64,000 nt of DNA from Burkholderiales bacterium 67-32 (GCA_001898625.1 MKUP01000006.1:142296-206295), one strand, 5' to 3'. Shown: positions 26,816 through 36,017, counted from the first letter of the stretch. The notes: generated from the letters alone by a model not told the origin. Translations and numbers: made by a program.

Positions 26816-27693
26816 ACGCGCCCTTGATCGAAATCAGCGGACTCGCGATCGACTACCCGGGGCGCCGCCGCCTGGGCGGTCCGCGCGAACGGATACGCGT
26901 CGTCGAAGGGGTGGACCTGTGCCTGGACGCGGGACAGACCCTGGGCCTGGTGGGCGAATCCGGATCCGGCAAGAGCAGCATCGGCCAGACCCTGCTGGGT
27001 GCCGTGCCGCCCGCCGCGGGCCGGATCCGCGTCGCGCAATGGGACGTGGGGGCCCTGCGCCGCCGCGACCTGCGTGCCTATCGCCGCACCGTGCAGATGG
27101 TCTGGCAGAACCCCTATGCCTCGCTGACGCCCACCCTGCCCGTGGGCGAGCAGATCAGCGAGCCCCTGCGCGCCGATCCGGGCCTGGACGCGGCGGCGCG
27201 GAGCCGGCGCGTCGCCCAACTGCTGGAGCAGGTGGGCCTGCGCGCGGCCGACGCGGACAAGCTGCCCCACCAGTTCTCGGGCGGCCAGCGCCAGCGTGTC
27301 GCCATCGCCCGCGCGCTCGCGCCGTCGCCCCGGCTGATCGTGCTGGACGAGCCGGTCAGCGCGCTCGACGTGATCACCCAGGCCCAGATACTGAGCCTGC
27401 TGGAAGCGGTGCAGCGCGAGACGCGGGTGGCCTACCTGCTGATCTCGCACGACATCGGCGTGGTGCGCTACCTGTCGGACCGTGTCGCGGTGCTCAGGCG
27501 CGGCAGCCTGGTCGAGAGCGGCGACGCGGACCAGGTGTGCGAGCGTCCGGCCCATGCCTACACCAGGGAATTGATCGGATCCATTCTCGAGCCCGGGCCG
27601 CTCGAACCGCCGGCGGACGAGATGTCCGCCGGCACACCGTCCCGCCTGGGCCCGTCATGGGGCGGGACACCTGCACAAGGACCGGTCCGCTAG
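26812..27693 (+). CDS. ABC transporter ATPase, DppF type
   Basis: 293 aa. Walker A GESGSGKSSIGQ, Q-loop VWQNPYASL, signature SGGQRQRVAIARAL, Walker B LIVLDEPVSALD and H-loop SHDIGVVRYL. It pairs with the ATPase half of the upstream fusion protein to power the importer. The C-terminus is short and lacks the Cys-rich oligopeptide extension of DppF. ATGA overlap with the fusion gene. Confidence 0.93.
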   Translation: MNAPLIEISGLAIDYPGRRRLGGPRERIRVVEGVDLCLDAGQTLGLVGESGSGKSSIGQTLLGAVPPAAGRIRVAQWDVGALRRRDLRAYRRTVQMVWQNPYASLTPTLPVGEQISEPLRADPGLDAAARSRRVAQLLEQVGLRAADADKLPHQFSGGQRQRVAIARALAPSPRLIVLDEPVSALDVITQAQILSLLEAVQRETRVAYLLISHDIGVVRYLSDRVAVLRRGSLVESGDADQVCERPAHAYTRELIGSILEPGPLEPPADEMSAGTPSRLGPSWGGTPAQGPVR

Positions 27694-27731
27694 CGCGGCG
27701 AGTGTCCACGATAACGAGGGGGAGAACATCC

Positions 27732-28814
27732 ATGAAGCATTGCAGCGCGCTGTGGCTGGCAGCGGGGCTGTGCGCCGCGCCGGCGTTCGGCCAAAGCAGC
27801 GTCGTCATCTACGGTACGGTGGATGCCGGGGTACAGGTGGTCGACGACATCGGCGGACGCAGTCGATGGTCGCTGGGGTCCGGCGCCATGCAGCCCGAGC
27901 GATTCGGCCTGCGCGGCGTGGAGGACATGGGGAACGGGCTCAAGGCGGACTTCCGGCTCGAGACCGGCATCCTGACCAAGAGCGGACAGCAGGTGGTGGC
28001 GGACCGGTTGTTCAACCGCGAAGCCAGCCTGGGCCTGAGCGGCGCCTTCGGGTCCTTCCGCATGGGGCGGATGCCGGACCTGATGTACGAGTTCATTCCC
28101 AAGTACCTCAGCCCGCCGGCCCTGACCGCCATCGTCGCCAAGCATCCCGGAAACTGGGACAACTATGCCAGCCAGTACCAGTTCGGCAATTCCGCGATGT
28201 ACACCACGCCGGATTTCGGCGGCTTCAAGCTGGCCGCGCAGTACGGCTTCGGCGAAGTGCCGGGGGACTCGCGCCGCAACCGCAACATGAGCGTGGGGGC
28301 GACCTATACCGCCGGGCCCTGGCGCACCGCGCTGGTGGCTTCCGAGCATCGCAACCGGCCCGTCGACATCGCCGGCCGCATGGGACTCACGCAGGCCTTC
28401 GGCGTCACCCTGACCCCGGGTGTCGCCGTGACGACCGACGCGGTGCGCAACATCGCGATCGGTACGTCGTGGCGGGGGGCCTCGACCATCGTCGGCGTGG
28501 CCTATTCCCGCACCCGCATGTCCGCCCTGGGCGGGGACGCCACCCAACAGAACGTCGACATCGGCGGCGGGTGGACTTTCGCGCCGTCGCAGACCGTCCA
28601 GGCCACGTTCACGCATTCGCGGTTCGAGGGCGCGCGCTGGAACCAGTTGAAGCTCGTTGGCATCTACGGGTTCTCCAAGCGCACCAGCGCCTACCTGCTC
28701 GGCCAGTACCAACGGGCCGCCGGCGACGCGAAATTCGCCGCCATGCAGGACATCGGCGTGGCCTCCGGCCGTTCCCAGACCATGTTGACGGCAGGCATAA
28801 TCCATTCCTTCTGA
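27732..28814 (+). CDS. Gram-negative porin (betaproteobacterial OmpC-like trimer type)
   Basis: 360 aa. Signal peptide MKHCSALWLAAGLCAAPAFGQ, then SSVVIYGTVDAGVQVVDD, the standard first strand of Burkholderiales porins. RFGLRGVEDMGNGLKADFRLE and the final aromatic residue (IIHSF) mark a 16-strand barrel. GGGGGAGAAC precedes the start. It follows the ABC operon by 38 bp and likely admits the same substrate through the outer membrane. Confidence 0.93.
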   Translation: MKHCSALWLAAGLCAAPAFGQSSVVIYGTVDAGVQVVDDIGGRSRWSLGSGAMQPERFGLRGVEDMGNGLKADFRLETGILTKSGQQVVADRLFNREASLGLSGAFGSFRMGRMPDLMYEFIPKYLSPPALTAIVAKHPGNWDNYASQYQFGNSAMYTTPDFGGFKLAAQYGFGEVPGDSRRNRNMSVGATYTAGPWRTALVASEHRNRPVDIAGRMGLTQAFGVTLTPGVAVTTDAVRNIAIGTSWRGASTIVGVAYSRTRMSALGGDATQQNVDIGGGWTFAPSQTVQATFTHSRFEGARWNQLKLVGIYGFSKRTSAYLLGQYQRAAGDAKFAAMQDIGVASGRSQTMLTAGIIHSF

Positions 28815-28823
28815 TCCGCTCCG

Positions 28824-28844
28824 GGGCCGGCGCGCAGCCGGCCC
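28824..28844 (+). terminator. GC hairpin after the porin gene
   Basis: Stem GGGCCGGC/GCCGGCCC with a 5-base loop, 9 bases after the porin stop. There is no clear T-run, so termination here is only suggested. Confidence 0.45.
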
Positions 28845-28881
28845 GCAGGCATCATCGATCAACAGACGCGAGTACTCCCCT

Positions 28882-29355
28882 ATGTCGTCCGACACCCGTG
28901 CGTTTCCGTCGCAATCGACAGTCCATCTCCAGATCGCGCGGACCTACGCGGCCTGCATTTCGGCCTTCGAGCAATATACGGACATCCATATCGTCCGCTG
29001 GCGTGTGCTGTTCATGCTGTACAACCGGGGCGAGTCCACCCAGAAGCAACTGGCCGAGCATACCGGGCTGGACGGGTGGTCCATCACCCGCGCCGTCAAG
29101 CCCATGGAGGAAGAGGGCTTCATCGAGCGCGAACTGGTGCGCTCGGACAACCGGCTGACCCTGGTCAGGCTCACGGCCTCCGGCCGCGCGCTGTACAAGC
29201 GGCTCGAAAAGCGGCGCGAGGCCTTCCTGCGCCATGCGCTGCACGGCATGGGGCCGGACGAGGTCGAACTGCTCGAACGCCTGTTGTCGCGGGTCGAGTC
29301 CAACCTGGGCGACCCGGAACTTGCGGCGGCGTTCAAGCCCGACCCCGCGGCCTGA
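28882..29355 (+). CDS. MarR-family transcriptional regulator
   Basis: 157 aa. Winged HTH in the middle (STQKQLAEHTGLDGWSITRAVKPMEEEGFIERELVRSDNRLTLVRLTASG) with flanking dimer helices. It lies at the end of the importer-oxygenase-porin cluster, same strand, and is the likely partner of the TTGC-N4-GCAA sites at 17731 and 17762. Starts at ATGTCGTCCGA; no strong ribosome site. Confidence 0.92.
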   Translation: MSSDTRAFPSQSTVHLQIARTYAACISAFEQYTDIHIVRWRVLFMLYNRGESTQKQLAEHTGLDGWSITRAVKPMEEEGFIERELVRSDNRLTLVRLTASGRALYKRLEKRREAFLRHALHGMGPDEVELLERLLSRVESNLGDPELAAAFKPDPAA

Positions 29356-29464
29356 CAGGGCACGGCGCATTCATGAATTCCTGATATCAATCTATAGGAA
29401 CAATTCAATTCCGAAAAAGAATGCCCTTTGCTAACTTGGGCAGATCCCGTATCGGAATGCATGA

Positions 29465-30358
29465 ATGAAAGCAGTCTTTGCAGGCTACGACCAGGACGCG
29501 CTGGACTACCAGTACGACAACCAGCGCTACTGTCCCACCTTCCGCCAGACCCTGGACGAGGGCGCGCGCCTGAGCCGGGAGGCCGCCCAGCTGCGCACCG
29601 GGCACGACGTGCGATGGGGCGCGCACGAGGATGCCCGGCTCGACATCTACGCACCCGCCGGGCCCGGGCCCCATCCCGTCGTCGTCTACGTGCATGGCGG
29701 CGCCTGGCTGGGGCAGAACAAGGAAGAAAGCGCCTTCGCCGCGCCCGCCTTCGTGCGGGACGGCTGCATGTACGTGGCGCTGGGCTTTCCCCGCGCTTCG
29801 CAGGTGCCCTTCGCCGAGATGATCGCGGCCGTGCGTGAAGGCGTCGGCTGGATCGTGCGCAACATCGCCCGCCATGGCGGCGATCCTTCGCGCATCGTGC
29901 TGATCGGCCATTCCTCGGGCAGCCATCTGGTCACCCAGTGCCTGACCCACGACTGGACGGCGGCCGGCCTGCCGGGCAACGACTTCGCGGGCGCCCTGCT
30001 GGTCAGCGGGCTGGGCCATCTGGAACCCGTGCGTCTGTCCTACCGCAACCAGCGCCTGCACCTGACGCCGGAGCAGGTGCGGGAGTTCTCGCTGCTGGAC
30101 AACGAACCCAGCGGCCGCACGCCGGTCGTGGTGGCGGTGGCCCGCGGCGATACCGACGAGTTCCGCAGGCAGAGCGGGGAAGTGGCCCGCTACTGGCGCG
30201 AACGCGGCCTGCTGGCTTCCGAGCACGTGTTCGAAGGCCGCCATCACTTCGATGTGATCCTCGACCTGTGCGACCGGTCGAGCACCCTGTATCGCGCCGT
30301 CATGCAGTTGATCGAGGGGAGCGGCGCCCGCCTTGCCCACCGGAGAACTCCGACATGA
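29465..30358 (+). CDS. Alpha/beta hydrolase (arylformamidase/esterase-like)
   Basis: 297 aa. Oxyanion-hole motif VHGGAW (near 78-83), nucleophile elbow GHSSGSH (Ser near 144) and a late GRHHFD with the probable catalytic His. The N-terminus YDNQRYCPTF resembles kynurenine formamidase-like esterases. It overlaps the following Bug gene by ATGA. Likely cleaves an amide or ester of an imported acid. Confidence 0.87.
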   Translation: MKAVFAGYDQDALDYQYDNQRYCPTFRQTLDEGARLSREAAQLRTGHDVRWGAHEDARLDIYAPAGPGPHPVVVYVHGGAWLGQNKEESAFAAPAFVRDGCMYVALGFPRASQVPFAEMIAAVREGVGWIVRNIARHGGDPSRIVLIGHSSGSHLVTQCLTHDWTAAGLPGNDFAGALLVSGLGHLEPVRLSYRNQRLHLTPEQVREFSLLDNEPSGRTPVVVAVARGDTDEFRRQSGEVARYWRERGLLASEHVFEGRHHFDVILDLCDRSSTLYRAVMQLIEGSGARLAHRRTPT

Positions 30359-31344
30359 GCCGCCTTTCCGATACCTCCCGCCGCGCGCTGGCCGCAGCGC
30401 TGTCGCTGTGCGCCTTCGGCACCGCCGCGCAGGCCGCCGACAACTGGCCGTCGCGGCCGATACGCGTGGTCGTGCCCTACGCGCCCGGCAACGCCGGCGA
30501 CGTGACCTTCCGCATCGTCCAGCAGGAACTGGAAGCCCGCCTGGGCGCCAACTTCTACATCGACAACAAGAGCGGCGCCTCGGGCAACATCGGCGCCGAG
30601 GACGTGGTCCGCGCCGCGCCCGACGGCTACACCCTGCTGCTGGGCGCGACCAACAACTTCGCCACCAACCAGTACCTGGCCAAACTGCGCTACGACCCCA
30701 TCAAGGACCTGCTGCCCATCACCGTCATCAACAACGCGCCGGCCGTGGTCGTGGTCAACGCCAGCCTGCCGGCCAACAACCTGGCCGAACTGACCGCCTA
30801 CGCCAAGAAAAACCCCGGCAAGCTGAACTACGGCACGCCGGGCAGCGGCACGCCGCCGCACCTGATCGGCGCCTTGTACGCGCAGTCGGCCGGCATCGAA
30901 CTCGTGCACGTGCCCTATCGCGGCTCGCCGCCCGCGGTGCAGGCGCTGCTGGCCGGCGACGTCCAGATCTTCTTCGCCTCGGCCGGCATCAGCACCGTGG
31001 CCGGCCACATCGCCAGCGGCAAACTCAAGCCGCTGGCCGTGGCCGCGCCGCAGCGGCTGCCCGCGCTGCCCCAGGTCCAGACCACCGCCGAGCAAGGCCT
31101 GCCCGACCTCGTGGCCGGCAACTGGTGGGGCCTGGCCGCCCCGGTGGGCACCGACCCGGCCATCGTCCGCAAGCTGGCCGACGCCGTGAAGGCCGCCGTG
31201 GCCAAGCCCGAGATCGCCCGGCAATTCGAGAAACTGGGCCTGACCGCGGTCGGCAACACCCCGGCCGAGTTCGGCGCCCAGATCCAGCGCGAGGCCGGTG
31301 TCTGGAAGGGCATCATCGAGAAGGCCGATATCAAGGCGGAGTGA
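30355..31344 (+). CDS. Bug-family tripartite tricarboxylate transporter receptor
   Basis: 329 aa. Signal peptide MSRLSDTSRRALAAALSLCAFGTAAQA-ADNWPSRPIRVVVPYAPGNAGD, then APDGYTLLLGATN and LVHVPYRGSPPAVQALLAGDV. Coupled to the upstream hydrolase by ATGA, so both probably serve one substrate. Confidence 0.94.
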   Translation: MSRLSDTSRRALAAALSLCAFGTAAQAADNWPSRPIRVVVPYAPGNAGDVTFRIVQQELEARLGANFYIDNKSGASGNIGAEDVVRAAPDGYTLLLGATNNFATNQYLAKLRYDPIKDLLPITVINNAPAVVVVNASLPANNLAELTAYAKKNPGKLNYGTPGSGTPPHLIGALYAQSAGIELVHVPYRGSPPAVQALLAGDVQIFFASAGISTVAGHIASGKLKPLAVAAPQRLPALPQVQTTAEQGLPDLVAGNWWGLAAPVGTDPAIVRKLADAVKAAVAKPEIARQFEKLGLTAVGNTPAEFGAQIQREAGVWKGIIEKADIKAE

Positions 31345-31364
31345 GGGCCGGGCGAGGCCTTGCC

Positions 31365-31422
31365 TTGCAATCCCCGCGGGCAGAGCCTAGAATGGAGACA
31401 TGTCCAAGTAATTGGACATGTC
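31365..31422 (+). promoter_or_regulatory. yefM-yoeB promoter with overlapping operator
   Basis: A -35 box TTGCAA (31365-31370), a 17-bp spacer and a -10 box TAGAAT (31388-31393). Immediately after lies a perfect inverted repeat GACATGTCCAA - 4 bp - TTGGACATGTC (31397-31422) covering the start point. It fits autorepression by the YefM-YoeB complex. Confidence 0.75.
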
Positions 31423-31460
31423 AAAACAGTCCTTTCTCCCCCTTCAAGGAACGGCATGTC

Positions 31461-31745
31461 ATGCGTATCGTTAACTACACAGATGCCCGGAACGGCCTGA
31501 AAGCCGTGCTGGACCAGGTGATAGACGACGCGGATGTGACGATCATCACCCGCAGGGATGCGCCTGACGCCGTCGTGATGTCGAAAGAACAATACGACGG
31601 AATCATGGAAACGCTGTATCTCCTGCGGTCGCCTGCAAACGCACAAGTGCTGATGCAGTCGGTGGAAAACATCCGCGCCGGCAAATTCGAGGTTCACGGG
31701 CTCATCGATCCAAAGGATCTGAACCGTGATAAAGAAAGTTCGTAG
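31461..31745 (+). CDS. yefM: Type II antitoxin YefM (Phd/YefM family)
   Basis: 94 aa. It has the Phd/YefM N-terminal DNA-binding fold (MRIVNYTDARNGLKAVLDQVIDDADVTIITRRDAPDAVVMSKEQYDGIMETLYLLRSP) and a C-terminal toxin-binding tail ending RDKESS. Its end overlaps the toxin start by 20 bp, the usual antitoxin-first layout. An AAGGA lies 11 bases before the ATG. Confidence 0.94.
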   Translation: MRIVNYTDARNGLKAVLDQVIDDADVTIITRRDAPDAVVMSKEQYDGIMETLYLLRSPANAQVLMQSVENIRAGKFEVHGLIDPKDLNRDKESS

Positions 31746-32001
31746 GATTGGTTTCGACCCTGCCGCCTGGGAGCAGTATCGGCAATGGGCGGACAACGAT
31801 GCGAAGGTTCTCGAGCGTATCAACAACCTGGTCGAGGACATCGCCCGGGATCCCTTCCGAGGGCTTGGGAAGCCGGAACCCCTGAAGGGCAACCTTGCCG
31901 GGTTCTGGTCGAGGCGGATCGACAACGAACACCGCCTGGTCTATCAGGTGGACGACGCGTTCATCCTGATCGCTCAGTGCAAATACCACTACAAAGTCTG
32001 A
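31726..32001 (+). CDS. yoeB: Type II toxin YoeB (ribosome-dependent mRNA interferase)
   Basis: 91 aa, RelE fold. GTG start inside yefM. Conserved [33 protein letters not shown] and the C-terminal KYHYKV contain the catalytic Glu, Arg, His and Tyr known for YoeB. The reading frame is intact, so the pair looks functional. Placed 85 bp before ychF. Confidence 0.94.
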   Translation: MIKKVRRIGFDPAAWEQYRQWADNDAKVLERINNLVEDIARDPFRGLGKPEPLKGNLAGFWSRRIDNEHRLVYQVDDAFILIAQCKYHYKV

Positions 32002-32052
32002 GGCAGCTTCGGTTCGCCCCATGTGCGGTGCTTGGTTCGCATTGCCAGCGGC

Positions 32053-32058
32053 TACAAT
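32053..32058 (+). promoter_or_regulatory. Possible ychF -10 box
   Basis: TACAAT, 28 bases before the ychF start, with only weak -35 candidates upstream (GCTTGG at 17 bp). Tentative. Confidence 0.3.
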
Positions 32059-32086
32059 CGCTTCCAGATTCTTAAGGAAACCCCCC

Positions 32087-33178
32087 ATGGCCCTGCAGTG
32101 CGGCATCGTGGGCCTGCCCAACGTCGGCAAGTCCACACTCTTCAACGCCTTGACCAAAGCCGGCATCGCCGCGGAAAACTACCCCTTCTGCACGATCGAA
32201 CCCAACGTCGGCGTGGTCGAGGTTCCCGACCCGCGCCTCGATGCCCTGTCGGCCATCGTCAAGCCCGAACGCGTCGTGCCCGCCACCGTCGAATTCGTCG
32301 ACATCGCGGGCCTTGTGGCCGGCGCCAGCACCGGCGAAGGCCTGGGCAACCAGTTCCTGGCCCACATCCGCGAAACCGACGCCATCGTCAACGTCGTGCG
32401 CTGCTTCGAGGATTCCAACGTCATCCATGTGGCCGGCAAGGTCGATCCCATCGCGGATATCGAGGTGATCGAGACCGAACTGGCGCTGGCCGACATGCAG
32501 ACCGCCGAGAAGGCCGTCCACCGCAACAACAAGACCGCCCGGTCCGGCGACAAGGACGCCGCCAAGCTCGTGGCCGTGCTGGAGAAGTGCGTGGCCCAGC
32601 TCAACATGGCCAAGCCGATACGCGCGCTCGACCTGTCCGACGAAGAGAAAGCCCTGATCAAGCCGCTGTGCTTCATCACCGCCAAGCCCGCCATGTACGT
32701 GGGCAACGTCAAGGAAGACGGCTTCACCAACAATCCCCTGCTGGACAAGCTGGTCGAGTACGCCAACAAGCAGAACGCGCCCACCGTGGCCATCTGCGCC
32801 GCCATCGAAGCCGAACTGGGCGAGATGGAGGACGAGGACCGCGCGGTGTTCCTGGCCGACATGGGCATGGAAGAGCCCGGCCTGAACCGCCTGATCCGCG
32901 CCGGCTTCAAGCTGCTGGGCCTGCAGACCTATTTCACCGCCGGCGTGAAGGAAGTGCGCGCCTGGACCGTGCCCATCGGCGCCACCGCGCCGCAGGCCGC
33001 GGGCGTGATCCACACCGACTTCGAGCGCGGCTTCATCCGCGCGCAGACCATCGCGTTCGACGACTTCATCCAGTACAAGGGCGAGGCGGGCGCGAAGGAA
33101 GCGGGGAAGATGCGGGCGGAAGGGAAGGAGTACATCGTCAAGGATGGGGATGTGATGAACTTCCTGTTCAACGTCTGA
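32087..33178 (+). CDS. ychF: Redox-responsive P-loop ATPase/GTPase YchF (OLA1)
   Basis: 363 aa. G1 motif GLPNVGKST at the N-terminus, G3 [10 protein letters not shown], then the coiled-coil insert, the NMEE-like specificity region and the C-terminal TGS-like domain ([39 protein letters not shown]...KDGDVMNF). Start [16 protein letters not shown]. In relatives it lies near pth; here some 16 kb of accessory genes intervene. It is the last backbone gene before the genomic island. Confidence 0.96.
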   Translation: MALQCGIVGLPNVGKSTLFNALTKAGIAAENYPFCTIEPNVGVVEVPDPRLDALSAIVKPERVVPATVEFVDIAGLVAGASTGEGLGNQFLAHIRETDAIVNVVRCFEDSNVIHVAGKVDPIADIEVIETELALADMQTAEKAVHRNNKTARSGDKDAAKLVAVLEKCVAQLNMAKPIRALDLSDEEKALIKPLCFITAKPAMYVGNVKEDGFTNNPLLDKLVEYANKQNAPTVAICAAIEAELGEMEDEDRAVFLADMGMEEPGLNRLIRAGFKLLGLQTYFTAGVKEVRAWTVPIGATAPQAAGVIHTDFERGFIRAQTIAFDDFIQYKGEAGAKEAGKMRAEGKEYIVKDGDVMNFLFNV

Positions 33179-33306
33179 CGATTTTTCCGGATCTCAGGAG
33201 CGTTCGGTAGCGCTTGGTGGATTCGGCAGGCCTTTTGAAATCAAGGGCTTGCCAAACAATACGGTCTACTGAGCGTTCCTATTGTTCATCGAGGTCTGAA
33301 AAATTC

Positions 33307-33347
33307 GGGGGTAGCGTTGGGGGTACTCGTGTTCAACCGTGGGGGTA
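33307..33347 (+). repeat. Three GGGGGTA direct repeats before the integrase
   Basis: GGGGGTA occurs at 33307, 33319 and 33341 in the same orientation, 26 bp or more before the integrase start. Such short direct repeats resemble arm-type binding sites of P4-like integrases and would mark the left attachment region of the island. The core att sequence was not identified. Confidence 0.5.
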
Positions 33348-33372
33348 CTTTTCCCCGCAGTGGAGTCCAACG

Positions 33373-34556
33373 ATGCCCGAAAACCTACTCACCGACCTCA
33401 AGGTCAGGTCGGCCAAATCGACTGATCGAGATTGGAAACTTTCAGACGGCGGGGGCCTGTTCCTGCTGGTCAAGCCCACCGGCGGCAAGCTCTGGCGGTG
33501 GAAGTACCGCCTGCAAGGCAAGGAGAACCTCTTTGCCATTGGCGGTTTTCCTCAAGTAAGCCTTGCGGAGGCGCGTGCGGCCCGAGAGAAGGCGCGCGCC
33601 TTGGTAAAGCAAGGTATCCATCCTACCCATGAACGGCAGCAGATCAAGCAGCGCAACCTGGAAGCACTGGAGGAGCACAAGCGCGCCCGTGAAAGCTCGT
33701 TTGCCAAGGTAGCGAAAGCGTACCTGGCGGAGATCAAACCGGTCTTCGCGCTCAGCTCCTACCGCACGAAAGAATCCCGTATCAGGAAGTACCTGTGGCC
33801 CAAGTTCGATGGGAGACCGATGAGCGACATTGGTGTGAAGCAGATTCGTCCGCTGCTGGAGGAATGCAAGGCCCATGGTGCGTGGGCGGCCATCCATGTC
33901 AAAGGTGATCTTTCGGCGATCTTCGAGTTTGCGGTGGTGCGGGGGCTGGTCGAGGCAAATCCAATTCCCAGCCTGCGCGGGCTGCTACGCGTGCCGTTCA
34001 GCAAATCCAGAAGTTCTATCAAGAGTTGCGCGGCTACCGGGGCTATCCGGAAACTTCGTTGTGCCTGCGGCTGATTGCGCTGACCGCCTGCCGTCCAGGG
34101 GAAGCGGCGGATGCCGAGTGGGACGAGTTCGACTTTGAGGATGCGCTGTGGCGTAGGCCTGCCGCGAAGATGAAAGCGCGGCGCGACCATGTCAGCCCGT
34201 TGTCGGTGCAGGCCATTGCCGTGCTGAAGGATTTGCAGTGCATCACGGGCGGCGGCCGCTATCTGTTCCCACACCGGAGCGGCAAGGGCTTCACTACGCC
34301 CAACCGACTGACCTATGCGATGCGCGACATGAACCTGGGCCGGGGTACGACACCGCATTGCTGGCGGACGACCTTTTCAACCTGGGCCAATGAGAACGGA
34401 TACCGGCCTGATGCGATTGAGCGGCAGCTTGCCCACGTGGAAAGCAACAAGGTTCGGGCGACCTACAACAAGGCGCTGCTGCTGGATCAAAGAAGGACGC
34501 TGTTGCAGGACTGGGCGGACTACCTGAGTGCTGCGGAAGGCAGCGGCACGGCATAG
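33373..34556 (+). pseudogene. Tyrosine recombinase/integrase, P4 type, frameshifted
   Basis: Two reading frames together give a near full-length integrase (about 395 codons). Frame 1 (from MPENLLTDLKVRSAK) encodes the N-terminal arm-binding domain (LSDGGGLFLLVKPTGGKLWRWKYR...GGFPQVSLAEARAAR) and the SAM-like core domain up to about 33990. The continuation AVQQIQKFYQELRGYRGYPE is in another frame from about 33993. The catalytic half is all in that second frame: Arg in ACRPGEAADAEW, HCWR, LAHVESNKVRATYNK with His and Tyr. A single-base indel explains it. As read, the enzyme is probably inactive unless the shift is a sequencing error or programmed. Confidence 0.88.
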
Positions 34557-34904
34557 GAAAGAGTTGGCCGGATGTTGCAGAACGAATGGACAGGGGTGGC
34601 CTTTTCCTTTTCTGGATAGGGCCGTTGTCCCTTGAGTGCCGTTCCCTTGCCGTTTGCATTTGCCGAAGGCTGGGCGCTTGTAATGGGGTAAATAATGAAA
34701 TAAATGGGGCAATTGTTGATTGGTTGCCCCATTTTTTGGATTCATGTCACCCATTTCCTCCTCGGTCAGCCATGCCAGCTCCTCGCGACGGTCCAATGTT
34801 CAGGAAATGGGGTAGTCAAACACCTTTAATGAGGCATTTTTAGAGGCAATACCCCATTTAAAGGCTACGATTACCCCATTTAGACAGCCTGAGCTTACAT
34901 TTCC
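34557..34904 (+). promoter_or_regulatory. fic operon upstream region with repeated AAATGGGGTA boxes
   Basis: A 348-bp AT-richer gap without a convincing gene. The box AAATGGGGTA or its complement occurs at 34682, 34702, 34724, 34805, 34849 and 34871, in both orientations. The last two (TACCCCATTTA) are direct repeats 22 bp apart (two helical turns), ending 22 bp before the fic start. They are probably operators for the defence operon. Confidence 0.6.
34702..34737 (+). terminator. Hairpin with T-tract after the integrase
   Basis: Perfect 11-bp arms AAATGGGGCAA and TTGCCCCATTT, an 11-base loop, and a run of T at the end. Shape of an intrinsic terminator separating the integrase from the fic operon. 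Its arms are two of the repeated boxes of this region. Confidence 0.65.
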
Positions 34905-36017
34905 ATGCACTCGCTCACACCCGAGTACCTTGCCGCGCTTCGCTTCGATGGCACTCAGGCCGCCACGTTGCGCACACTGGGCGAGTACCAGGGTAAGCAG
35001 CAACTCTACGCTGCGCAGTCGGCCGAAGCCCTAAAGGGGCTACGCCAGATCGCGGTGGTGGAGTCCACCGAGTCATCCAACCGGCTGGAAGGCGTTGTCG
35101 TAGCGCCCTCGCGGCTGAAGTCTCTGGTCATCCGCAACGCAACGCCAAAGAGCCGTTCCGAACAGGAGATCGCCGGCTACCGTGATGGCCTGGCGCTGAT
35201 CCACGAGTCCGCCACGCACATGCCCTTCAGCGGGGGTGTTGTGCTGCAATTACATACCCTGCTGTACCGCTATATGCCGCAGGCGGGCGGGCGCTGGAAG
35301 GCCACCAATAACGACATCGTCGAGCGTCACCCGGATGGCACGTCGCGTCTGCGCTTCCAGCCAGTTGCTGCGCACCTCACGCCAATGGCCATGGCTGATC
35401 TGACCGGGCGCTACGCCACCGCGCTGGACCAGCATCTGGCAGACCCTTTGGTACTGGTGCCGCTGGCGATGCTCGACTTCCTGTGCATCCACCCTTTCCC
35501 GGACGGCAACGGTCGCATGTCCCGCTTGTTGACCCTGCTGCTGCTCTACCACTTCGACTATGCCGTGGGTCGCTACATCAGCTTGGAACGCATCTTCGAA
35601 GACACTAAGGAAGGTTATTACGAGACGCTGGAAGCCAGTTCGCAGGGCTGGCACCAGGGGCAGCACGACGTAAAGCCCTGGCTCGACTACTTCTGGGGTG
35701 CCTTGCTACGGGCCTACCGTGAGTTCGAGGAGCGTGTCGGCACCATCGAACGGGGACGTGGCAGTAAAGGCGACCGGGTGCGGACGGAAGTTCTGGGGCG
35801 TAGCCTGCCGTTCTCGATTTCCGAAATTGAAGAAGCTTGCCCGGGCGTGAGCCGGGGCATGGTTCGACTAGTGCTGCGGGCGATGAAATCAGAGGGGTTG
35901 ATCGAATCAACCGGAAAAGGCCGAGGGGCGAAATGGCTCCGTACCGCAGAAACACTGGGCACCACAGAAAACAGAGCGCTGGCATCCAGCCAAGCCGGCA
36001 ACAAAGATGGATATTGA
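34905..36017 (+). CDS. Fic-domain protein (adenylyltransferase family) with C-terminal winged helix
   Basis: 370 aa. Catalytic Fic motif HPFPDGNGRMSRL (His196) and an N-terminal inhibitory-helix motif SSNRLEG (about 57-62), the class II autoinhibited arrangement. A C-terminal wHTH (FSISEIEEACPGVSRGMVRLVLRAMKSEGLIES) suggests DNA binding. Family enzymes transfer AMP to protein hydroxyls. First gene of the type I restriction operon; its 3' end overlaps hsdM by 11 bp. It may modify and control operon partners or act as a toxin when DNA methylation fails (hypothesis). Confidence 0.9.
   Translation: MHSLTPEYLAALRFDGTQAATLRTLGEYQGKQQLYAAQSAEALKGLRQIAVVESTESSNRLEGVVVAPSRLKSLVIRNATPKSRSEQEIAGYRDGLALIHESATHMPFSGGVVLQLHTLLYRYMPQAGGRWKATNNDIVERHPDGTSRLRFQPVAAHLTPMAMADLTGRYATALDQHLADPLVLVPLAMLDFLCIHPFPDGNGRMSRLLTLLLLYHFDYAVGRYISLERIFEDTKEGYYETLEASSQGWHQGQHDVKPWLDYFWGALLRAYREFEERVGTIERGRGSKGDRVRTEVLGRSLPFSISEIEEACPGVSRGMVRLVLRAMKSEGLIESTGKGRGAKWLRTAETLGTTENRALASSQAGNKDGY

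Noticed and set aside
33993-34030. Programmed frameshift in the integrase
   Set aside because: No slippery heptamer followed by a stem is evident at the junction, so a plain indel is simpler.
34377-34796. Minus-strand open frame of 139 codons at the integrase/fic gap
   Set aside because: It overlaps the integrase catalytic half and the repeat-rich gap; no homology recognised and no ribosome site.
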